From contig JAKCWW010000615.1 in NCBI GenBank assembly GCA_026260175.1, positions 2,037 through 66,036 of the forward strand: a stretch of DNA of 64,000 bases, read 5' to 3'. The stretch is from Reticulitermes lucifugus (lineage: Eukaryota; Arthropoda; Insecta; Blattodea; Rhinotermitidae). Within the stretch, counting starts at the first letter, position 1. The number at the start of each line of letters is the position of its first letter. Positions 54,830 through 64,000 of the stretch are shown piece by piece. The notes beneath the pieces were generated by a model. That model searched no databases, was not told the origin of the DNA, and saw only the letters and a list, made by a program, of their open reading frames with translations. Position numbers and translations under genes: made by a program.

Positions 54830-56355
54830 TTACATGATATTGTTATACAATAAATATATTCGTGTGTAACGGTAGATTTTTCAGTTAGTTTTATGCTTTA
54901 TTGAAAACAAAGCAATTGCATGAAAAACCATTAATGTAAAGACCTACTGGAGTCATCCTTAACGCCAATTTTATGAGGTGTGTTCATAACACAGTGCAGA
55001 TTAAATTTCGGGAATGCTTCTTGCCATTGACTTCAGGATTCTTGTCTTTCACCTGCAATAAAAGAAAGTTCAAACATCAAGAAATATAATTTTCTTCTTT
55101 CTTGTTTGTGTACGGATCCTGTAGCTTTACGTTAAGGGAAGGAAGATTCTGAGGACTGTTGTAAAGATGTTTGTAAACTTTCTGGTTCCGTAAAATATGC
55201 GTAACTTATTGAAAAGCTTAGCAACTATTAGATCCTCAATCAATATGCTGCTACGTGGACTTAGTTCACAAAATATTCCTGTAAGAATATCTCATATGTA
55301 AATTTAGAGTAATTCGTCAGTTATTGTTAGCGCTCGCTCGCCATGTTATTTTCCAGTCTCCCCTCAAAATGATCCTATTGTAAGCTGCATATTTCCAAAA
55401 CATTTTCTATACAAAGCTTCAACCCCTACATCCAACACTGATTGTTATTTGTATCAATAAGTCCGGAATTAAGCAATTATCAGCATGATGTGAAATCTGA
55501 TTGCGTGATCCTTATAATACGTTTCGAGTTAAGCTGTCGAATAGGCTTAATGGTTAAAAGAGTGATATGTGGCTGAAAGAGAAGTCCTTTTGTAATACGG
55601 TTTGTAAGATAAATCTTAATCCTTCGGAACCCTAATCAAACCTGTGAGATAAATTCCACTTACAAGGAATGAAAGAAACCAAATTCATGAATGGATGTTT
55701 TTTCGCAGAGGTGCAATACAGAATATAGGCTAATACGGACTTGAAAGCTAACTAAAAATGAGGCAAAAATGTTAAGTATGGTGGCGATGATGCTAACGAT
55801 GAGGATGATATACCTATGGTAGCGGTAAAGATGATAATATCATTTTCTTCAGTTAGTAGTTATTATCTCTTTGTGTCCGATGGATATCGTGTGTTGGGGA
55901 CGCTGGTCCTGTGTAGACTGCAAGATGGGGGATGTGGATGAAGAGGACGGAGAAGAAGAGTCAAGGAAGCGATATAGAGGACTAGCAACAAACGACCAAA
56001 GAAGAGGAGGCGAGCTTGAAGACACTGACCAATAAATTAACCCGCTCCTTCTCGTAATTAAACACACAATTTACGGAACAAGTAGAGCAGGCTCCAGTCT
56101 TTACACTGCTCGACGCGCCTGGTCTCTGTATTGCACACTAGTCTGCTGAAGCTAAGAGCGATTCATGTCTAAACAATGCAGTTGTGAAATAGCATATTCT
56201 CAATAGCCTGGTTCTACGGCTGTGGTGCACAAACCATTGTCTTTGCCGCCACTATATTCAGTTCGGCGCAGTGAAAGAAGTAGGTTCTTGTTAGCTTGTT
56301 ACATAGGCCTCGGTGGCTGGGAAGTACATCGGCAAGAATATGAAACAGAAAATTC
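54830..56355. other. AT-rich stretch, nothing recognised
   Basis: A purine-rich patch at 55920-56020 (GAAGAGGACGGAGAAGAAGA) makes a Ser/Pro-rich minus-strand frame. No gene was recognised. Confidence 0.4.
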
Positions 56356-56356
56356 A

Positions 56357-56394
56357 ATTATTTATTTATTATTTATTTATTTATTTATTTATTT
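56357..56394. repeat. (ATTT)n microsatellite
   Basis: TTTA/ATTT tetramers run for about 38 bp, directly in front of a SINE. Confidence 0.9.
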
Positions 56395-56403
56395 GAAGTT
56401 GGT

Positions 56404-56570
56404 CGTGCCATGGCTGAGGTGGTTAGTAGCCGGCCTCTCACCTCGGTGGCCCGGATTGAATCCCAGGCCAAACTGTGTGGGACTGTGTTGGTTGGCAAAG
56501 TGGCATTGTGACAGGTTTCTCTCCGAGCATTTAGGGCTTCGCCTGTCAGCTTTTATTCGTTTATTACCGA
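56404..56570 (+). mobile_element. tRNA-derived SINE, family A, 3'-truncated
   Basis: GTGCCATGGCTGAGGTGG head, GTAGCCGGCCTCTCACCTC, decayed box B GGATTGAATCCC, AAAGTGGCATTGTGACAGG and CGCCTGTCAGCTTTTATTC. The last ~100 bp of the family are missing. The 127- and 64-codon frames that overlap it are not genes. Confidence 0.8.
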
Positions 56571-56574
56571 GGCT

Positions 56575-57585
56575 ACAAATCATTATCGCCTGGCAGCCTT
56601 GTTAAATTCAACATTTAGAACCCTTATTTGTACTTCATACGCTGTCAGGAACTCAGCCTGTATATTGCCAAGTGACAGTATGATAATGAAGAGTGAATGA
56701 TAAATATGTCGAAGTGATCTGTCGTGGCCTAATTTAAGGCACCTATTATCTTGCCACCTAGAAAACTTAAAAAAATCACGAATCACCTCAGTCAAGATAG
56801 TCTGTGTGCCGACCAAAATTCGAACCAATCATCTTCCGCGTACAAATAAGAATCACTACTACTTGAGCCAATTGATGGATGTTTCTGTTCATCTCAAGCT
56901 AATGGCGAGAATGAGAATATGTGGGTTTTACCAATTTTAAGTCTTAAGGTTTGGTGTTTATTACAGGAACAGCTTCACGACTTCATCATTATTTATGGTA
57001 TTATAAAAGCGTAACTTCAGTTCAGGAACTATTATTAAATGTTAAGTAAAAGATATATTAACATTTCCAAGCCCAGCAGTACTCCATAAACTACCTGTTG
57101 TAAAATTACGAAACCCTTAATTTTGTCACATCGCGCACTTGCGTGTTTTGTATGGTGGTCACAATAATATAGGACGTCCCTTTTATGGCGTTAGTGAGTG
57201 TTGCAGTTGTCACGGAGTGTCAAAGCAAATGGAGACGTTCTATGTCATAAAGTTGCCGTGTTCACGGACGTGAAAAAAACACTCTGTAGCAAAATGAATA
57301 TTAAATAAATACGATATCAGGGGACAGTCTAGGTTCACCTGCTTCAGGTTAGTGGACAAGTGGCAGGCTATTGTAAACAAAGCAATGGGAAATCGGATTT
57401 TATAAAATTCAGGTAATTTTTCGACTGCTTTTGTAACTGTGACATTCTCAAGAAGGACTTCTCCTTGGAGTTCGTTATCAACCGATTTCTACCTGTAACG
57501 GAAGGAAAGTCTGATTTCTGCGAGGTATGAATTAAATTGTTTTGTATAATTCAAATGAGCGTCCGAATGACAAAATTCTACCATG
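56575..57585. other. spacer, nothing recognised
   Basis: No supported feature. Confidence 0.4.
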
Positions 57586-57588
57586 TTT

Positions 57589-57757
57589 GAGGCCGGTCTC
57601 TTAACGTGGAGACCCATGTTCGATGTCAGATCATTCCATTTGAGATTTGGCGTAGAAAAATTGTGCTATAACAAGATTATTCTCTCAGGGTTCTTCGGCT
57701 TTCCCCTGTCAGTAATATGCCACAATTGCTCCGTATTCATCTTATTTGTAATACTGC
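57589..57757 (+). mobile_element. highly degenerate SINE family A
   Basis: GAGGCCGGTCTCTTAACG, ATGTTCGATGTCAG at the box B position, TTGAGATTTGGCGTAG and CTTTCCCCTGTCAG, then TTGCTCCGT, appear in family order and spacing, with heavy divergence. This explains most of the 68-codon frame at 57583-57789. Confidence 0.6.
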
Positions 57758-57807
57758 TTTTAGGGGAAGAACAGGCGAGCGAAGACTAGGAACATTCAGA
57801 TAAAGCA

Positions 57808-58227
57808 GTGCTATTTCGCCTGTCGGGGAGCAGTGGACAGAAAATGCCTTCGCGTTGCCAGAATTTCCCGAGAAGGAGAATAGTGTCACTAAACAGAACT
57901 GCTGCACCTATGAGGCATAGGACGCTAGCAAGTGCAGGTACCTGCGCTAACAAGCGACGGCAGCGGAGAAAGCAGCTCTTCAGAAAATCACAATGTTCGC
58001 CACAGTGCTTAGAAGGAGGCCGCGTCACGGAGGACGTAAACGACAGTTGCAGGAGGGCCTCAGACAACGTCCAAATTGCGGAAACAACGGAACCAGCGCC
58101 TGAAAAATGCACTGATGTTTTAATGGTTGCTCTCACAACCACAGTTCAAGAGATCATGACATGCCTCACAACACCAAAGGCAGAAGACGATTGTCCACGG
58201 ATTTGTGATGATAAAATAATGACCTGA
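57808..58227 (+). CDS. unrecognised open frame, 139 codons; possible exon or LINE ORF1 remnant
   Basis: Longest open frame in the window. Its Arg/Lys/Ser-rich N-terminal half (RRQRRKQLFRK) is followed by an acidic, Thr/Cys-rich half (AETTEPAPEKCTDVLMVALT). The region is GC-richer than its flanks. An AATAAA lies about 65 bp past the stop (near 58293). An antisense 118-codon frame overlaps, so GC content alone may keep both open. A decayed gag-like or ORF1-like fragment of a retroelement, or a host exon, are both possible; I recognise neither. Confidence 0.22.
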   Translation: MLFRLSGSSGQKMPSRCQNFPRRRIVSLNRTAAPMRHRTLASAGTCANKRRQRRKQLFRKSQCSPQCLEGGRVTEDVNDSCRRASDNVQIAETTEPAPEKCTDVLMVALTTTVQEIMTCLTTPKAEDDCPRICDDKIMT

Positions 58228-58229
58228 CT

Positions 58230-60910
58230 TCGCTTAACTTGTAGCACAGTGCGCATCTATAAGGAATTATAAACCTTTTTCTTCTGTGAAACAATAAACA
58301 CAAGACAGCCTTGCTGCCACACACAATATGGCCAAGACCCCTGGTAAGGCTCGATACCAAGATAATGTGGCTTGGTTGAAGAGCACGCCTGTATGCAGCC
58401 AGCCAGTCAGTCTTCAAAGGGTTACAACTTCTTCACGTTCCTTATTACATGAGTGTTTACCATTCAGTTTCGATGGTGCGTGTTATATGACTGATTTCAT
58501 GAAGTTGAGTCACTGTTGAGAAACTAAGAATTATTCAGCTCTTCACGAAATTTATTCCTGTTTATGAAAGACTCATGTTCATTACCGTGTTCAGAAGTAT
58601 GGACACGTTGCGTATTTAATGACTCTTACCGATTCAACTTCATATACTCGTACAGAAAGGAAACCGAGCTCTCAGACTTTGATTCTGAAAATTGTTGTGC
58701 CAAACCTATGCCTTAGTTCTGACCTGGCAAATGTTGTGCTGCTAGTAGGATTACCTTCAATTAGGTACTTCCTTCCCTATCTATTCCAGTTTATCGTAGT
58801 AAATAATCTCTCTACTATTAACTAACTGACTCTATGATACACACTCCTGTTTTTGAATCTCGTAATTTTAGGCCTGATCTAGAAATTACCAATTTTTTCT
58901 GGAACTCGAATAATTAAGACTAAAGTCTCACTCGACGTGACGCCCTGTCGAATGGTAAATAGTGACTGACCTTTCAAAGGATATTTTTGCCTTCATCTTC
59001 AAGGTCCAAGGAGACTAGCCACGTCAGTCGACATGGCGTAATAGCCGAGAAGCCTTGATTCTTGAATAACAAGGCTTTGATAACCTAAAAGTTCATTACT
59101 CTTTTCACAACAGAAAATTACAGGACTGTATCAACAGTCGAATAAATTAACTTCACGCACCCACACCCTCCTACCTTAAGATATATTTTAACATTATTCT
59201 TCCAGCTATGTCTCGGTCTTACAACTACTCTCTTTCTCACAAATTTCCGTCTAATACTTTCTATGCATTTATCATTTTCCCGTCCATACTACATGTACCT
59301 TCAATCTCATCCCCAGTCATTTCACAATCCTCATGATAGCTATTAAAACGTACACGTTATGATGCTTCTCGTCATGTAGCTCTCACAATTCTGTGCTTAT
59401 TTTCTCATTCATAAATCCAAATATTATCCTCAGCAATGTACTTCTTAAATCTTCTCAAACGTTCTTCTTTCCTGGGTGTGAGGGATCAGGTAAAAACCAA
59501 ATTTATAAATTTGTTATAAACCTCAGAAATGTAAATGGAAAAAGGGAAGATAATGGATTCTGAAATGAATGGTAGCAGGATTTACCACATTTTATCTCTT
59601 ATTAACAAAGCCAAAAATAAATGTTAATCTATTACTATTCTGGAATACCTCAACATACCTACGATTGTAAAACAATTGTATTATCTATGTTTAAATTATA
59701 TTTTTGTAGTGCATTCATGTGACGGAATATAGAAGTATTAGTAAGTGATATTAATATGTCAAATGGCTCTAAAAATCAAATGTCACTAAAAAGCGTTTAT
59801 CTGTGGCAAGTATCCAATACTGAACACATCAGGATCGTAACTTTAAGACAAGCAAAATATCGGTACATAATGTAACTTGCACTGTTACTAGATCTAACTA
59901 AGGTATGGTATTACCCAGGTTATCATAGGCGAAATGTGCCTGGCATATGTACTCATAAAATATAAGCCTGCTACTTCAAATCTTATTAAGTTCAACTGAG
60001 CTTCGCCATGTGTTAGTTCTTCTTTTATTTAAACACATTTAAGTAACGTTGATAAACTCTATGGTGTTACTCGACAGGATCACTGGAAATTATGGTTTAG
60101 GAATAATCTGAAATAAAATTGCAGAGGCCTATTTCAGTATCCTGTCCAGAATTTCTTTGAAAATCCTAAAAAAAATTATATCCCATACTTCTGAGTAAAG
60201 ACAGGTGGTCTCCGGGTGCACGCCTTGAATAAGAAGTAGTGCTCACCATATCATTGATATAAATATCATAGCTTTTATCAATCACTCGAGGAAAATGGCC
60301 GTGACTTCCTACTTAACCCTTTGAGGCCTGAAGAATAAATACAGAGAATAAGAATGCAGTTAGTGTCAGAAACCATGTTGATTACGGTGAAAGTAAATAT
60401 AAAGTGTTAATTTTAAAAGTTAATATTATAATATTTCCAAAATCACGACTCGTCTAAAAGCACAGAATATGTGTGTTTATGTGTGTGTGTGTGTGAAAAT
60501 AGGTGCGTGCGTGCATGCGTTCTGTAACTTTTACGCGAAGCAGTTTTCAACATCCTCTAAATTTAACTAAACTTCGGTTTTATGCATATATTCTTGCCTT
60601 CACTATCCCTCGTGCGACTTACATCTCTACCTCAAAGATTTCTCCGGTCGAGAGAAATAAATATTAAGTATTATTACTCTATTTATCATTATCTTAATTA
60701 TCTGGCAGGCAAACCGAATATTATTTGAGCCATATCCTGTTCGATCTACGGCCTGTTTGGTTCTGCATTAATTATTGTTACTATTTCATAAAGGGCTTGA
60801 TTTTTTAAGAAAATCTGACATGAAGTAGGTGCTTTGATTTTCTCTACAACTTTTATCTGAAACTTTTCTCCAACCAGGAAACATTTATCGGTACATTATC
60901 ATAAGCATAT
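58230..60910. other. AT-rich stretch with a GT microsatellite
   Basis: A (GT)n run lies at about 60478-60496. Short frames near 58328-58825 have no support. No other feature was seen. Confidence 0.4.
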
Positions 60911-60914
60911 TTAG

Positions 60915-61100
60915 GTGATGTTTATGTCTGATTTTAAAAACTTGAACTTTCTCAGCAGAACTTAATGGACGTCCCCACTCTCGAATTGCATGAAAATCCG
61001 TCCAGCGGGAGCCGAGATGATACATGCGGACAGACGGAAGAACAGGCAGACACGAAGAAGCTAATAGTTGTTATCGCAAATTTGCAAACACGCCTAAAAC
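60915..61100 (-). repeat. relic of dispersed repeat family F
   Basis: Minus strand: TTTAGGCGTGTTTGCAAATT, AGCTTCTTCGTGTCTGCC, TTCCGTCTGTCCGCATG, then GGACGGATTTTCATGC and AAGTTCAAGTTTTT. This follows the left third of family F in order. Confidence 0.5.
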
Positions 61101-61104
61101 TTGG

Positions 61105-62490
61105 GTAAGTATATTATGAAAATTCTATCGTAATTTCCTAAATGTTAAATAAAGTCTTCAAAAATAATATTCATAACTAATATTTATACGGTATTTTCAA
61201 ACAATTACTTCCGTAAGCAGTAGATTTGTATCTACACGAACTGAAAATCAAGATAACTACGGAATACAAATCTGCAAAGAAAGCATTCATAATCCCTATA
61301 GACCCCAAACCAGAGGAACTTCTTCCATTCTTTCAGTACCGTATGACTTTTCCATACAAGTAAAAACCTTGCAATGAATCAATAAAATTAACGCTCTTAG
61401 AAGAATCAGACTCACTGGACATGGAACACTCTTGTTCTTAGGGACGTGTGTGAAGCGGTGAATAGTGATCGCCTTGTATAACGATGCCCATGCAGGCATG
61501 GAAACGTTAGTGATCGCACCAGAAACGACCAAGTGCTGGAAGTTAACAAACACTGCGTCGCTAGTCATTTCGAAAAAGATTGACTCTTTTCAGAGACAAT
61601 GTCATTAAAGATTTTCGGCTTTAAATATTTTAAAGGCCATTTACAGCGAAAATAATTTGGTCTCTGTACACTCCTTGAAGGCATATGTGAGAATGGCGGT
61701 GTAGTTTTATGAATATGGCAGAGTGACATGTTGTCACACTGTATCACTGTTTGTATCGCGGCCATTCTCGCCTCTTTTGTAAAAAAGTGCCGAATTTTTA
61801 GGAACCCCTTACAGGAAATATGGATGCTGACATGACGGATTTCGTGAATGATATGTTATTGTTTGTATTTAATCCTTTTCATGTCTCACACTAGATTGGC
61901 TACGTCTCTTAAGTGTGATTTTGTTTGAGGTGGTTAGGGAAAGAAACGCTTCCCTGTATCTCCAGTTAGATAGAGTTAAATATTCGTGGGTCTTTAACAA
62001 TATAAGCTATGCTTTGGCTTACCACTGAAACACTAAAAAATTAAGGTACATTTAAAAGTCTAGATAAAGCTACGTAATCTCCCAGCATTACTGTTGGATG
62101 TACAGAACCAAGAGCATGTCACAATTCAGTTCAATTTTTCATCAAACTGATATGAGTTATCCGTATAGGCATGTGATCGATGTTATTGAAACAGGTATTA
62201 TATTGAAAGTGTTAAGATGAAGTTTGCCTCTTCTACAGCTAAGGGAGAGAGTATGAGAAAGTAAAGCGGGGAGTGGGGGGAGTTGCAAAGGAATAGTGTA
62301 CCGCCGTATTTCTTAGTATAGGATTTCCTCCCTAGTAAATCTTTAGACCTATATTATGCTGGCATCTAGTTAACTCAAAGACAAGTACACTAAGTAAGGG
62401 GGCATATAAGAACAGCCATTATAATAGCAGGCTGATGTACAACATAATGGTGGCGCGATTATATGATGGTGGTGGTACTTGCAAAAACCA
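61105..62490. other. AT-rich stretch; overlapping minus-strand frames only
   Basis: Frames of 90 and 66 codons (61296-61568, 61565-61765) lack domains, splice sites or composition change. Nothing else was seen. Confidence 0.35.
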
Positions 62491-62497
62491 GACTTAG

Positions 62498-62805
62498 AAA
62501 CAAGCCTTCATGTGAGTGGCTAGACTACGGGCTGGAAGACCGAGGAGTCGTGGCTCGATTCGCCGTAAGGACAGGAGGTTTCTCTTTTCTCTCAACGCCC
62601 ACACTGGCTCTGGGGTCCACCCAGCCTCGCATGCGAGGAGTACAGGGCATCTTTCCTCGGGGGTAAAGTGACGGACGCGTGAATATGACAGCTAATGTCC
62701 ATACAGTGACGGGGCCAAGAATGAGTGGAGCCATAGGCATAGTTCTGCTCCTTCATACGCCTTCATGGTGTGCACAGGGACAAGGTAAACTTCACGTCTT
62801 TACGT
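62498..62805 (+). mobile_element. SINE family B, diverged
   Basis: GACTACGGGCTGGAAGACCG, decayed box B (GTGGCTCGATTCGCC), GTCCACCCAGCCTCGCATG, GGGGTAAAGTGACGGACGCG, GCCTTCATGGTGTGCACAGG and a CTTCACGTCTTTACG tail. Shares its 3' end type with the copy at 41160-41335 rather than the CTGTTCTAGGG type, pointing to two subfamilies. Opposing frames here are SINE. Confidence 0.7.
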
Positions 62806-62889
62806 AAGGTTAAGGCGACGGCGCGACACATTATCTACTTTGTGACGTCTGTTATTCTTACTCACTCTGGAATGCACGCGGTTTAGTCT

Positions 62890-62944
62890 GGTAGATACGT
62901 TTCGGAAAAATTTGCTGCCTCCATCATCAGGGTGTTCATCTACC
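62890..62944 (-). ncRNA. hammerhead-ribozyme-like motif, best candidate
   Basis: Minus strand: GGTAGAT (62944-62938), then CCCTGATGATGGAGG, a stem II of GGA/TCC extended by two G-U pairs, CCGAAACGTATC and ATCTACC (62896-62890). The outer GGTAGAT/ATCTACC arms are perfectly complementary and enclose intact CTGATGA and GAAA cores. ACGT after GAA is a palindrome as in minimal stem III forms, leaving ATC at the expected cleavage site. Penelope-like elements are the known carriers of such motifs in arthropods. Confidence 0.5.
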
Positions 62945-62949
62945 TTGTT

Positions 62950-63236
62950 GAGAGAGGTAACAGGTTTCTTCGAAACATCGATACATTGACCTATGTGTAT
63001 CTGCAGATAATAGGGTGTCACATTGCAGAAGACGCGTTTCTTCATTAGTCATTTCGATTACGTAGGGCGGGATGAATGACTGAGCAGAGATTGACCGACT
63101 GAAAACCTTTTGTCCAACCTTCATGCGTAAGGTAAAGAATAACATTATATTGTACATAGGCGTACGGTGCATTATCATTATTTAACTCGTAAAATCTATG
63201 ACAGAATTCTCTTCAACAAAACAAATATCGTGTATT
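62950..63236. other. spacer, nothing recognised
   Basis: No supported feature. Minus-strand frames of 80-81 codons across the ribozyme-like motif have no support. Confidence 0.35.
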
Positions 63237-63244
63237 TTACAGTT

Positions 63245-63522
63245 CTTTTTTTTTACATGGTGAAGGGCCCCGCAGCTGATGCTACGGACGCAACACAGCC
63301 TTAAGGCATTTTGTGCAACCCCTGTGATGAAGATGAGCAGTTTTTTACCAAGTTTTACAAGTAATGGAGCACCAGTGGAGTGAAATTGACAGGGGAAAAC
63401 CGACAACTCGCAGAAAATCCTGTCCCAGTGCCACTTTTTCCACCACAAATCTCACATGGACTTGACCTGGGATCGAACCCGGGCCTCCGTGGTGAGAGGC
63501 CGGCGACTAACCGCCTGAGCCA
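63245..63522 (-). mobile_element. tRNA-derived SINE, family A, full length with target duplication
   Basis: Minus strand: GGCTCAGGCGGTTAGTCG box A region, GGGTTCGATCCCAGG box B, GTGGCACTGGGACAGG, TTTTCCCCTGTCAATTTC, CTGCTCATCTTCATCACAGG, AGCATCAGCTGCGGGGCCC and an A-rich end. Flanked by TTACAGTT at 63237-63244 and 63523-63530. Well preserved, so probably one of the younger copies. Confidence 0.92.
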
Positions 63523-63534
63523 TTACAGTTGATT

Positions 63535-64000
63535 TAAGTTGTAATGCAAGCACTGAGAAATAAGAGAATTTTGGAGAAAAGTTATCTGCTTTTCCTTTCT
63601 GCTTACATCGGTTGACTATCCAGTCACACATTTCCTAGAAGAATACTTTATCGCCTGTCATTCTTAATGAAAACAGGCAACAAAATTAATCGCTTTCTTG
63701 CATAGCTAACTGTCCATACATTACGATTTTAATCTTATGTCAATGAAGAGTTTAATAATATTTATTAGACCTAATTATTTTATAAATGCACACTGTATGA
63801 CAGTTAGCATCAATACGTGTCGCTGTGTTCGATTGCACAAGGTGGCAGAGATTCTTCTACACTCCACCTCGTCGAGACTAATATACTGGGACCTATCCGG
63901 CCTCGTATTCAAAGGGGACAGCGAAACCACTTTCATGTAATGTCACAGCATTTAAAAACAAGTGAATATTTTTCTACTCACACGTACGTCTTCATGGGAT
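63535..64000. other. window end; weak exon-like frame
   Basis: The 67-codon plus-strand frame at 63737-63940 ends in RLIYWDLSGLVFKGDSETTF with C/G-rich third positions unlike its AT-rich start. It might be the end of an exon, but no acceptor is convincing. Confidence 0.2.

Noticed and set aside
56222-56605. 127-codon plus-strand frame
   Set aside because: Runs through an (ATTT)n repeat and a family A SINE; no independent coding signal.
1-64000. CRISPR arrays, bacterial operons, rRNA genes, canonical tRNA genes, telomeric TTAGG arrays
   Set aside because: None seen. The tandem arrays lack spacer structure, and all tRNA-like boxes belong to SINEs.

Overview
This 64 kb window is arthropod nuclear DNA. 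It is AT-rich, has no long open frames, and is packed with old non-LTR retrotransposon 3' ends, tRNA-derived SINEs, short DNA transposons, minisatellites and microsatellites. The LINE 3' ends (one family with a translated RRKAN...GHIL...NCLLKHV...GRRRKQLL signature, another with GRPRRRWEDNIKMD) and the SINE heads resemble repeats I associate with cockroaches and termites (Blattodea). That placement is recall-based inference, not a search result. One assembly gap (148 N) lies at 28455-28602.

No complete host gene can be supported. The longest open frames are 105-139 codons, and most can be explained as repeat sequence or chance. Weak exon candidates are: a minus-strand terminal exon at 2168-2394 (polypyrimidine tract plus CAG, open frame, stop, then AATAAA); a plus-strand frame ending at a consensus donor (2821-3056); and a signal-peptide-like start followed by GTATGT in a GC-rich island (25463-25526). 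The most plausible reading is intergenic or long-intron DNA.

Layout. 1-8 kb: LINE 3' end, two hammerhead-like motifs, terminal-exon candidate, an internally deleted RTE-like element (3738-4256), a 33-bp minisatellite, a SINE. 8-16 kb: LINE and SINE copies, a foldback MITE (15101-15239) and a fossil IS630/Tc1/mariner-superfamily transposase (15525-15950). 16.2-16.7 kb: 14-copy 31-bp satellite. 17-28 kb: SINE and LINE relics, a GC-rich island with a 9-bp repeat (25.1-25.5 kb), hammerhead-like motifs. 28-34.5 kb: SINE split by an insertion and the gap, LINE relic, degenerate ~49-bp repeat, and a pogo/Tigger-like MITE with 23-bp terminal repeats and TA duplication. 38-47 kb: LINE 3' ends, SINEs including a copy with a 14-bp target duplication, and two ~480-bp copies of an unclassified dispersed repeat. 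50-64 kb: SINEs, three stacked LINE tails, a 20-bp-arm hairpin, hAT-like termini, and the best hammerhead-like motif (62890-62944).

The most interesting recurring signal is a set of about nine short motifs on both strands with the order CTGANGA-like / short stem II / CGAAA / short, often palindromic segment. This is the minimal hammerhead ribozyme arrangement known from Penelope-like retroelements. They share no longer flank that I can see, which fits many independent 5'-truncated insertions or derived non-autonomous elements.
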